Assembly (NCBI GenBank): GCA_026874595.1
Contig: CM049315.1
Location: forward strand, 17,505,664-17,569,663
Direction: 5' to 3'
Source: Sipunculus nudus
Taxonomy: Eukaryota > Annelida > Sipuncula > Golfingiida > Sipunculidae
Length of the DNA stretch: 64,000 bases
Shown here: in pieces, positions 1 through 7,915 of the stretch
Position numbering within the stretch: the stretch's first letter is position 1
Layout: each line of letters begins with the position of its first letter
Notes under the pieces: generated by a model
The model's database searches: none
The model's input: the letters and a program-made list of their open reading frames with translations, nothing else
Told to the model about the DNA's origin: nothing
Program-made: the position numbers and the translations under genes

Positions 1-1
1 C

Positions 2-1972
2 GTCCCTATCATCGCCAAGGCCACCGGCGTGTACGAACCAAATCACACCGTCGTGATGCACGTCAACAAAAGGTGCCACTTGGAAATAAGCGAACTCCTT
101 TACGACCTTCACTACGGCATAAGGGACCCCGACACCATCCGTCTGTTGGACAAACACGTGGTGCCGTCCCACGTGGTAGAGGAACCAATGAGCCTGGACA
201 CAACCGCGGACGGCACCGCGACAGACCTCACAGGCTGCATCAGAATATTCGCCAGTAACGACGAAGTCGCAGAGTATGACAAACGTTGCAAACAAACTAT
301 GGAATCCGCCGATTTGGGCATATGGGTTTTCCTGAACGTCCACGACGCGATCGCGTACCTGTCCGTTTTGCAGGCGCAGTTCAGAGAACAGCGGATGCCG
401 GGCAGGAAACGTCGACGACCATTACGTGAGAAGCAGGATAACCGGAGGGTGGACGACATGTTTCGTGACGCGTGGGCAAAACGAGCCCTACCTAACTCGG
501 GTGCACAGCCTCCGGGAGACAAGGAAAACAGCTCCACGTCAGTCGGTCTGAACTGGGGGTCCGATCACCAAATGGCCCCGATGGTTACCGAAACGGGGCT
601 GGTGTTAACCTCACTCGATTCGTTCATAGACTCACTATACACACACGCCCCGAACCTGTTTGGGTTCGAGTACACGAGTGAGTCTGTGCATTATTTCGCG
701 GGTGGAAAAGTGTACGAGCCAGAAGGCGAATACTACCCTCCACCCGACAGGAAGAGAGAAGACAACCACATACTGCGGCCAAAGGCGACAAAGGACACTT
801 GGGAAGTCACGGACGACCCGGCACCAGAAAACTTCACGGACAGCCAAGGCCCGGTAAACGGCCACAAAGTACGGGAAAAGGAAACCCCCCGTCCGGACGC
901 GAGACAGACAGACCCCTTGCTCCCTCAAAGATACAGAGTTCTCATGTGTAAGCACACCCTGCCGGTCGGCAAGCCCGCTGTATGTCGGCGGGCGTGTCAG
1001 TTCGTGCTGACAGGGTTCAAGGGACCTTTCCGCTTGCTGATGAGAACGGCGCTACCCAGGATGTGCCTGTCCTTCCTCCCTGCCCACACACCGTTCGTTT
1101 GTGCCATCCTGCAAGGAGCGTACGAGGCCCTGTACAGCCTGCTGTCCGACAAGGGGGTGGCTGACCGATTCATGGCCAAACACTCACTCGGGCAAGAAGG
1201 TGAATGTGTTGACGAAACCATTAGCCGTTTCGACGTAGATGCTTCTGCAGATGCTCCCGACCCTGCCACGGATTTTGACTACCTGAACACGCTGGTGTCT
1301 GATCTCAGCACAACATACATGCGTGCCGCTGACGAATACCCGGACATCTCCGAATGTGAGGTGCACCTGGGTCTAACGTGCCTCACAGAACCGGAAGGCT
1401 CGGCGGACAAAGGCCTGGGAGCTGTCGACCAGCGGTACGTGATACCGAACCAGGTATTAGATACAGCCGAAGTAGTCACCGTGCTCGGGAGCAGGACCAT
1501 ACCCGCCGATTCTCCGTTCGACGCCCTTAATTACCAGCCTTACGAAAAGTCGACCCTGCCCCGTTTCGTAAAAGCCGTGCGTTCCTCAGGCGACAAGTTC
1601 GAGCTGCGGTGCGCGGTGGTGTGTTCCGAAGAGACGGGTTGGGTCGGCCTCGCATTACCGTCATCGGAAGAGTACATCACAGAACCAGAAATCGACGTGC
1701 CCCGTTTCGCATTGCACTCGTCATTCCGCGTCCCCATGGTTTCGCAGACGGCCGTGACTGTAACCAAATCTCAAGGTCACACATACCAGCGGGTGGCCGT
1801 CTCTGTAAGTGACGGCATGTGCGGAGACCTCAGGACACCTTACGTCGCTATCTCCCGTGCCAGCCGTGAACTTTATGTGTCGTGTAACATGTTCCGCCGT
1901 CGTTGCGCTTTTTTCCCTCATCTGGGATTGCTGTATATACTTTTACACCCCAACACAACTCATGCAGTTTAG
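2..1972 (+). CDS. Helicase-primase helicase subunit, UL5-like, C-terminal part (cut by window start)
   Basis: The reading frame is open to the left edge of the window, so this is the 3' part of a longer gene and the true start lies outside. The C-terminal end carries two superfamily 1 helicase motifs. Motif V reads VTKSQGHTYQ (about nt 1757-1786), and motif VI reads YVAISRASRELYV (about nt 1843-1881) with its arginines. The Walker A and B motifs must lie upstream. Pif1/UL5-type enzymes unwind duplex DNA 5' to 3' at the viral fork, in a complex with the UL52-type primase, which is also in this window (31835-35524). About 300 poorly conserved hydrophilic residues separate the early helicase segment from motifs V and VI, a long insertion. 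An AATAAA signal follows the stop by about 28 bp. The helicase call is firm. The UL5 role is inferred from the company it keeps. Confidence 0.8.
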   Translation, partial: VPIIAKATGVYEPNHTVVMHVNKRCHLEISELLYDLHYGIRDPDTIRLLDKHVVPSHVVEEPMSLDTTADGTATDLTGCIRIFASNDEVAEYDKRCKQTMESADLGIWVFLNVHDAIAYLSVLQAQFREQRMPGRKRRRPLREKQDNRRVDDMFRDAWAKRALPNSGAQPPGDKENSSTSVGLNWGSDHQMAPMVTETGLVLTSLDSFIDSLYTHAPNLFGFEYTSESVHYFAGGKVYEPEGEYYPPPDRKREDNHILRPKATKDTWEVTDDPAPENFTDSQGPVNGHKVREKETPRPDARQTDPLLPQRYRVLMCKHTLPVGKPAVCRRACQFVLTGFKGPFRLLMRTALPRMCLSFLPAHTPFVCAILQGAYEALYSLLSDKGVADRFMAKHSLGQEGECVDETISRFDVDASADAPDPATDFDYLNTLVSDLSTTYMRAADEYPDISECEVHLGLTCLTEPEGSADKGLGAVDQRYVIPNQVLDTAEVVTVLGSRTIPADSPFDALNYQPYEKSTLPRFVKAVRSSGDKFELRCAVVCSEETGWVGLALPSSEEYITEPEIDVPRFALHSSFRVPMVSQTAVTVTKSQGHTYQRVAVSVSDGMCGDLRTPYVAISRASRELYVSCNMFRRRCAFFPHLGLLYILLHPNTTHAV

Positions 1973-1999
1973 TAATTATGTATGATGTGTTTATTGTCG

Positions 2000-2005
2000 A
2001 ATAAA
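2000..2005 (+). terminator. Polyadenylation signal of the helicase gene
   Basis: AATAAA lies 28 bp after the helicase stop codon, on the sense strand, followed by a T/G-rich stretch. Confidence 0.7.
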
Positions 2006-2474
2006 ATGTAAGTTTCATCTCCGTCTTGTTCATTGTGATGTCACTGATTGATTCACCGATTCACTATAACATGCCTACCTGAATGTGTTTGTGTGTGTGG
2101 GGGGAAGGGTGTGAGGGTGCGTTCAATAGCTTGCGCTGTTTAAATGACATTACACGCCAATGAACATAATATGTGTCCGATCTGAACCCATCCCATTCCC
2201 GTTCCATTTGTCGTACATGATACAATGAACATTATCCTGATCAACATCATATTGTGGAGCCGGACACGGCGAACAATAACCGATATATAAACATGCACTT
2301 TGTAATTATCCTTCTGCGCACTGGAAGGGCTGATTGTTGTAGCGGAAAAAGCACAAAACAAGTGGTGATGAATGAATAGAACCGTATTGGTCTAATTCGT
2401 ACAAAATATGTTGTACAAGATGACCAACAGGGGCCGCTGTATGGATGGTATAGGGGATATAAAAACATGTATAA

Positions 2475-2547
2475 CGTCCCTGGGTGGGCTCGAACCACCA
2501 ACCTCCCGATTAAAAGTCGGAAGCGCTACCGATTGCGCCACAGGGAC
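2475..2547 (-). tRNA. tRNA with UUU anticodon (Lys by anticodon) on an Arg-TCT-like body
   Basis: The minus strand folds into a complete cloverleaf. It has a perfect 7-bp acceptor stem GTCCCTG/CAGGGAC, a GCGC/GCGC D stem, anticodon stem TCCGA/TCGGG, loop CTTTTAA with anticodon TTT, and T stem GGTGG/CCACC with loop TTCGAGC. The discriminator base is G. The internal A box (TGGCGCAATCGG) and B box (GGTTCGAGCCC) fit RNA polymerase III. A TTTTT terminator lies about 10 nt downstream, as AAAAA at 2461-2465 on the plus strand. Overall wording resembles metazoan tRNA-Arg(TCT) rather than tRNA-Lys, with the middle anticodon base changed from C to T. No CCA is encoded. It looks transcribable; its amino-acid identity is uncertain. 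Confidence 0.85.
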
Positions 2548-3194
2548 TACATGCTTTGTATACGTGAGTTTCTCATTTTATCATGAGCAGGTACTGTTCC
2601 TTGATTTGATTGGCTGATGGAAAGTATGACGTCACAGACGACCTATATAAATGCCTTTAATCCCAGTAATACATATTGTTTACTTCAATTGTTTACTTGG
2701 GGTCTAGACAGTTGGCAGCGTGATGACAATCGATACCTGTACGGAGCAGTGATTTATCATTAATCTTTATTAATCTAATTATTAATGTCACATTTAATAT
2801 ACGGCCAACTTTTGGTAACTTATTTGAGCAAACGAAAATGCTTATTTTTTTAATCATATATAATATATACTTGGGTTGGTACCAGTCTGCCAAGGGTAAA
2901 AAAGATGGCGTTGTACGCCCGTCTCTATGATTTGCCTAGAGCAGCGGTGCCACAATAGAGCGGGGTACCAGTCTATATCTTAATCAATATTGTTGGGTGC
3001 AGGAGCGCCATCATATGCCCGTGTAAGAGACTAAAGTATATGTGTCCCTGCAGTTTGCTAAGGCCATTTCAATTTTGTTCGATATGTATAAACAACAGAA
3101 AATAGTTTACTTTCTTTGATAAACTGCTGTGTACCTGGGTAGGAAATGAAAGAATAAAAATGGATGAATGTGGCTTAAAACCAAAAAGAATACG

Positions 3195-3268
3195 TGGCCA
3201 GTACGGGGGTCGAACCCGCGACCTTTGCGTTATCAGCACAACACTCTAACCAACTGAGCTAACCGGCC
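3195..3268 (-). tRNA. tRNA-Ile, anticodon GAT
   Basis: The minus strand gives a full cloverleaf with acceptor stem GGCCGGT/ACTGGCC (one G-T pair), D arm GCTC...GAGT, anticodon stem TTGTG/CGCAA, loop CTGATAA with anticodon GAT, T stem GCGGG/CCCGT and discriminator A. The A box TAGCTCAGTTGG and B box GGTTCGACCCC are canonical, and a TTTTT terminator follows (AAAAA at 3183-3187 on the plus strand). The body matches the usual eukaryotic tRNA-Ile(AAT) pattern, but the anticodon is GAT, which is rare in eukaryotic nuclear genomes. Confidence 0.88.
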
Positions 3269-3829
3269 CCACAGTTGGCATTAACTTCAAATGTATGAAA
3301 ATATACACCACCGTACTGGACTACGGAATCCATGAACACTCATGAATAAATATTTGCTATAATTTGGAAGATATTAAATTACAGGGCAAATCATATGTAC
3401 TCTTTAGAATTAACTAGAGTATACCCATATCTGTACCTGCATGCACACATTTCTTAAATTATGAGGAAGCACTATGTGAGAATGGCCATGGCACACCGCA
3501 GGTATTAAACCCAGAATAATTTTATCGATTTTGAGGCCATTTCTTTACCAAACGCCTAAAAAATATAAACTTGCTCTTCCCCGGACCAAGATGCACCCTC
3601 CCACGAAGTTTGACGACCGTGCAATCCCTAGCGTGCGAAAGAATCCGGACAGACAGACAGACAAACAGATTCCCGTGAATTATAGTATGATACACAAGAG
3701 ATTTATACATGAACGTTAGTAGCTTGGGAACATGTTTGTTACATTTGTGTTCCTTCAACTTGATAAATCTGTTGTCTATCTGATATAGTTCCACTGGTCG
3801 TCGGCAGGTGGCGATACTGACGCCAACAT

Positions 3830-4111
3830 ATTGGTCAGCAACACAAAATGGCCACTTGCCGGACAACGGTCTACACAACATTTACGAAATATGTGCTAAA
3901 ATCTTCGGAAAAATATGCTTAAAGCGTTCAACGAGTGACATTTGCGATATCTTTTCCAGTTTGCGCGTACATCTTGCACAAACGTAAAATCTGCCGCACA
4001 CCAAAGTTTTCAATGTGTCCACAACCCTACTATATAAGCAGGCCGAGTCTATTATACTATCAGTTGAGAGCGCTCTATGGGCGCTTTTGGGTCCCAGACG
4101 GCTCCCCTGTG
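3830..4111 (+). repeat. Left arm of long inverted repeat
   Basis: The segment is the reverse complement of 5589-5826, with scattered substitutions and about 45 extra bases near 3955-3999 that the right arm lacks. Shared landmarks are CCGGACAACGGTCTAC, TGTGTCCACAACCCTACTAT and the inner block GGGTCCCAGACGGCTCCCC. Confidence 0.85.
4031..4065 (+). promoter_or_regulatory. Core promoter in left inverted repeat, firing inward
   Basis: TATATAAG at 4031-4038 is followed at 29 nt by TCAGTT (4060-4065), a good match to an animal initiator. The same pair at the same spacing occurs on the opposite strand in the right arm, so the arrangement was kept despite sequence drift. Confidence 0.5.
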
Positions 4112-4160
4112 GGGGAGGGGGGGACTTGAGGGGGGGAGGGGGCGGCCCCAGAACTCCCCT
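4109..4160 (+). repeat. G-run cluster with quadruplex potential
   Basis: At least four runs of five to seven G separated by one to six bases lie just inside the left arm. This spacing favours a G-quadruplex on the plus strand. Confidence 0.5.
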
Positions 4161-4309
4161 GTTCTCCCCCCCGGCGGCCCCTCCCTCTGCCTTATGCCAA
4201 GAAGTAATAGAGTTGTGGGCCTGGGGTCGGTTGTGTGGTTCAAGTCAGAAGTGGACCAGTTGTAGGTCGGTTGGATGTGAAAGGTCGGTTGGGGTCGACG
4301 AGGTCGGAT

Positions 4310-4502
4310 GTGAAAGGTGAACAGGGGTCGCCGGGGGGGAGAACAGGGGAGTTCTGGATGGGATCGGGTCGAAGGTGAAAGGTCAGCAGGGGTCGCCGGG
4401 GGGGGAGAACAGGGGAGTTGTGAGTGGGATCGGGTCGGAGGTGAAAGGTCAGCAGGGGTCGCCGGGGGGGGGGGGGAACAGGGGAGTTGTGAGTGGGATC
4501 GG
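4310..4502 (+). repeat. Three tandem copies of a roughly 65-bp G-rich unit
   Basis: Three near-identical units each contain GGTGAAAGGT, CAGGGGTCGCCGGGGG and GAACAGGGGAGTT, with a period of about 63-66 bp. Copies differ mainly in the length of the G run (7 to 10), suggesting slippage. Confidence 0.75.
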
Positions 4503-4624
4503 GTTCGTATACGGATGTGAATGGTTAAAGAGTGATCGTCGGGTATCATCGGTACTGGGAAAGCCAACGGTGTGCAACGCATGTCAAAGCACAATGGGAT
4601 CGTTCCGATCACCACAGAGTCTCC

Positions 4625-5560
4625 CCTGGGGCCGAGGCCCCTATAGAGGTTTCTCCACAGGGGTCGTGGTGGGGGCCTCGCCCCCAGGGGATAATACTTT
4701 ATGGGGGATCGATCCCTAAAAAGAATACACACAGGGGGCGAGGCCCCCATAAGGAATTACATGGAGGGCCCGTGGTGGGGGCCTCGCCCCCAGGGGATAA
4801 TACTTTATGGGGGATCGATCCCTAAAAAGAATACACACAGGGGGCGAGGCCCCCATAAGGAATTACATGGAAGGATCGTGGTGGGGGCCTCGCCCCCGGG
4901 AATAATATTTTATGTGGGATCGATCCCTACAAAGAATATACACTGGGGGCGAGGCCCCCATAAGGAATTACATGGAAGGCCCGTGGTGGGGGCCTCGCCC
5001 CCAGGGGATAATACTTTATGTTGGATCGATCCCTACAAAGAATATACACAGGGGGCGAGGCCCCCATAAGGAATTACATGGAAGGCCCGTGGTGGGGGCC
5101 TCGCCCCCGGGAATAATATTTTATGGGGGATCGATCCCTAAAAAGAATATACACTGGGGGCGAGGCCCCCATAAGGAACTATATGGAAGACCCGTGGTGG
5201 GGGCCTCGCCCCCAGGGGATAATACTTTATGTGGGATCGATCCCTACAAAGAATATACACAGGGGGCGAGGCCCCCATAAGGAATTACATGGAAGGCCCG
5301 TTGTGGGGGCCTCGCCCCCAGGGGATAATACTTTATGGGGGATCGATCCCTAAAAAGAATACACACAGGGGGCGAGGCCCCCATAAGGAAATATATGGAA
5401 GGATCGCGGTGGGGGCCTCGCCCCCGGGAGAATACAGTATGGGGATCGGGGCGCCGAAGGCGCCAATACACAGATGTATGTATGGGGGGCGCCTTCGGCG
5501 CCTCGATCCGTAAAATGAATATTCCCAGGGGGCGAGGCCCCCACCACGGGCCCTCCATGT
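4625..5560. repeat. Array of 105-106-bp palindromic units (seven copies plus variants)
   Basis: The box GATCGATCCCTA recurs at 4708, 4813, 4918, 5024, 5129, 5235 and 5341, a period of 105 or 106 bp. Each unit carries the opposing arms GGGGGCGAGGCCCCC and GGGGGCCTCGCCCCC around an AT-rich core, so every unit can form hairpins. A variant near 5440-5510 swaps in arms built on GGCGCCGAAGGCGCC. Open frames through the array are by-products of its periodicity. Confidence 0.9.
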
Positions 5561-5588
5561 AAATCCATGGAAAGTGTGACGTCACAGA

Positions 5589-5826
5589 CACAGGGGAGCC
5601 GTCTGGGACCCAAAAGCGCCCATACAGCGCTCTCAACTGATAGTATTATAGAGCCGGCCTGTTTATATAGTAGGGTTGTGGACACATTTAAATCTTTGGT
5701 GAAGATATCGTAAATGTTACTCGTGGAACGTTGGAGGCATTTTTTTCCTTAAATTGTAGCAGGTATTTCGTAAATGTCATGTAGACCGTTGTCCGGCAAA
5801 GGGCTATTTTGTTGTGTTGACCAGTG
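5589..5826 (-). repeat. Right arm of long inverted repeat
   Basis: Inverted copy of 3830-4111. It includes GGGGAGCCGTCTGGGACCC on the inner side and TAGACCGTTGTCCGGCAA on the outer side, and lacks about 45 bp present in the left arm. Confidence 0.85.
5635..5669 (-). promoter_or_regulatory. Core promoter in right inverted repeat, firing inward
   Basis: Read on the minus strand, TATATAAAC (5669-5661) is followed at 29 nt by TCAGTT (5640-5635), matching the left-arm promoter. The two promoters converge across the repeat array. Confidence 0.5.
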
Positions 5827-5850
5827 CTGTATGAGGCAGCGCCCCCTATC

Positions 5851-6319
5851 GTATATTACCAACACTAATATAACAGTCACTACACATGACGTATTTAATG
5901 AACCAGTTTACCTGATAATTGATCGTATGAAGCATAATTGTTTGCGTTGTGTAGATTGTGGTAAGGTTTTACCCCCTTTATGTGACACAATAGTACGTTT
6001 ATGTCGTTTCTTTTTGGTCTGTTTGTGATAGATATTAAATTTAACCTGCAATGTGCGGGGTTTATATGACACATAACCTGAATGCGCGCACACACACACA
6101 CCATGTACACAAAATAATAAATGGGGGCATTTGGACGTTGGTGAGAGATGGTAGTGAAATAAATTGTATTTAAAAACATACAGCGTACAACAACACATAT
6201 AACAGATATATGAAGAAAAACATAGATGATTCATTTGTCAAAGCACAATATGTGGTTTTTATTGGGAACAACAATTTCCTATACAATGCCTTGTTGTTTA
6301 ACACACACGTTCCATATCA
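5851..6319. other. AT-rich spacer without a gene
   Basis: Only short open frames are present. On the minus strand an AATAAA (6263-6258) serves the leftward gene that ends at 6320. A CA-rich stretch lies near 6090-6105. I see no RNA gene or further repeat. Confidence 0.5.
6258..6263 (-). terminator. Polyadenylation signal for the 513-aa gene
   Basis: AATAAA on the minus strand, about 57 nt beyond the stop codon at 6320. Confidence 0.6.
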
Positions 6320-7861
6320 TCAAAAAGCATACGTGTATTTTGTATCAAGATCAAGCAAGAAATAGGGAAAATACACGCGGCCGTCTCTCACTTCTACACA
6401 CGGTACATTAGAAGCAAACTGTCGCACGCGCCCCAAACGGAAAGACGCTGCCCACGCCGCTGTTCTTGTTAGAACAGAAAACAGGTTTTTCTTCGCGTCC
6501 TGTACTGAAACCGATCGACACTTGGCCATTTCCAAAGTGGCACAGAATGTGCGCCTCACACGACCCACACCTGTCCCGACGTAGCGGTGGACGTGCCGTG
6601 ACACGTGTCTGGCTGTTTTGGTTGACTTAACGACATACAGCCCAATCTTATCTTGTTCCAACATGGCCACGACAAAAAACAGTTGGAAATCATTTATCCG
6701 CGTTGGCGTTCCATCGAATGCACCAGAGCGGTCGTACATTACTTTATATTCGTCGTAATATTCGTCGTCCTCAGTGTGGTAACATAGGTCCATATCGATG
6801 TAATTTTCGACGGGACACCACAACTGTAGCTTTTCATCGGAAGGAGGGATGAACGTGTTACAATGCGCATGCACCTTATCGGCGGCGTCCCGAGGCCGCC
6901 CTGACACGCACAGACGGACAGCGTGTGGCAAATTGCACTGGTTGACAGGTGCGTCCAGCAGTGAACCACCGCTCGTGTTGTGACAGCCTATGTACACTCC
7001 TGACGGAATGAAGTTTTCTGTGAAGAGTCCCACTGGGTCCCACTGCTTGCCGAGTTTTTTGGCGTCCTGCATAGCGTCCACGGTGACATCAGCCATGCAA
7101 TCAGTGATGGTGTTGACAAAGACAGATGTTTCGTCTTTGAGTCTCCGACTGTGAAGTGCTGCCAGCAGAGACTTCATTGGAACCTGTCGGCCGTAGGACG
7201 ATTTCCCCTGCACCTGATGTAAATAGCCGTCCGTGTCCGGTCCTTCCACGCGTGAAATGAGGGCGTCGCTAGCATCCTGTATCACTTCGCATAATCTCTC
7301 GGCGTACGTGAGACCCGATTGCTGCACACGAAGTCTGTCCTTCATCTTTGCGTCCGCGTCCAGGAGGTGCAGACGCCGCCGTGTGAACATTAACAGCCCA
7401 GGGACGAAATGTTTCGGGTGGGCCACAGTCGGTGCTGAAGAATCGGAAACGTCGACGGGGCCAGGCCCTGTGGTCGCCAGGTGGCTGAGGTCGACATTTA
7501 TGGGCAATTCTGCCCCCGCCCTGCCCAAACTTTCCCGGACGGGTTGCGTCTTTAACCTCACTATGTCCGTGTACTCCCCTTTGTACTTTCTGACGTCATG
7601 GTCGCCTACGAACACCCCATGGAGGTAAGTCTCTGGAACCCTCGGCAACACGGCTATGGCTTTGCGGCGGATGTGTTCCGGCAGGCTTGTCTCCAGCCGG
7701 CGATTCTGTGTCCGCATGAAGCGGTCCCTGCTCATTTGATCGAACTTGAAAGCCTGTTCCATCACGTGTTGATGGGTCACGGAGGGCAACTTATTTGGGA
7801 TCCGCAATGGTGAACTTTGTCCCTCACGTCGTCCCTTGCTGTGACGGGAAAAGGGCGTCAT
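6320..7861 (-). CDS. Unrecognised 513-aa protein beside the giant tegument gene
   Basis: The open frame begins upstream at a TTG, but the first ATG (7861) gives the likely start, only 54 bp from the divergent start of the tegument gene at 7916. The product is soluble-looking, with no signal peptide or membrane segment and a basic N-terminal 30 residues. An acidic, tyrosine-rich patch lies near residues 370-385 (TEDDEYYDEYKV), and the C-terminal third is arginine-rich. I recognise no catalytic motif. Position next to the large tegument gene suggests a tegument or capsid-associated partner, as UL37 neighbours UL36 in mammalian herpesviruses, but no sequence likeness was seen. The gene is real judging by its length, intact frame and poly(A) signal. 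Confidence 0.75.
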   Translation of the reverse strand: MTPFSRHSKGRREGQSSPLRIPNKLPSVTHQHVMEQAFKFDQMSRDRFMRTQNRRLETSLPEHIRRKAIAVLPRVPETYLHGVFVGDHDVRKYKGEYTDIVRLKTQPVRESLGRAGAELPINVDLSHLATTGPGPVDVSDSSAPTVAHPKHFVPGLLMFTRRRLHLLDADAKMKDRLRVQQSGLTYAERLCEVIQDASDALISRVEGPDTDGYLHQVQGKSSYGRQVPMKSLLAALHSRRLKDETSVFVNTITDCMADVTVDAMQDAKKLGKQWDPVGLFTENFIPSGVYIGCHNTSGGSLLDAPVNQCNLPHAVRLCVSGRPRDAADKVHAHCNTFIPPSDEKLQLWCPVENYIDMDLCYHTEDDEYYDEYKVMYDRSGAFDGTPTRINDFQLFFVVAMLEQDKIGLYVVKSTKTARHVSRHVHRYVGTGVGRVRRTFCATLEMAKCRSVSVQDAKKNLFSVLTRTAAWAASFRLGRVRQFASNVPCVEVRDGRVYFPYFLLDLDTKYTYAF

Positions 7862-7915
7862 CAAACGTCAGTGCAAAACGGACATTGTAGAGGTCAGACA
7901 GTTCCAATAATAAAA

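Larger units (their letters stand above)
1973..3805. other. AT-rich gene-poor segment with two tRNA genes
   Basis: No convincing protein gene is present, only short open frames. The base composition is visibly more AT-rich than the flanking viral genes. It contains two leftward tRNA genes. Near 3650 there is a short CAGACAGACAGACAAACAG-type simple repeat of a kind common in animal intergenic DNA. Captured host DNA, or an integration scar, is a reasonable reading, but a native viral non-coding region cannot be excluded. Confidence 0.5.
3806..5850. mobile_element. Approx. 2 kb inverted-repeat (foldback/MITE-like) element without coding capacity
   Basis: Two long diverged inverted repeats (about 3830-4111 and 5589-5826) enclose about 1.5 kb of G-rich tandem repeats and short palindromes. 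No transposase-like reading frame is present, only frames running through the repeats. Similarity fades outward near CGCCACCTG on the left and its partial counterpart GCGCCCCCT on the right, so the exact ends and any target-site duplication are not resolved. The structure fits a non-autonomous foldback transposon. It could instead be a viral repeat region such as a replication origin. Both arms carry the same inward-facing TATA plus initiator arrangement. Confidence 0.55.

Noticed and set aside
4625-5560. CRISPR-like regular spacing
   Set aside because: Units are continuous tandem palindromes without unique spacers, and the context is a eukaryotic virus.
4052-5685. Several open frames of 94-232 codons on both strands through the repeat array
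   Set aside because: They follow the 105-106-bp periodicity, repeat the same peptide and overlap each other in many frames; by-products of repeats rather than genes.
7817-7915. TTG-initiated 33-codon extension of the giant tegument frame
   Set aside because: Non-ATG start overlapping the divergent gene's first codons; the ATG at 7916 is more likely.
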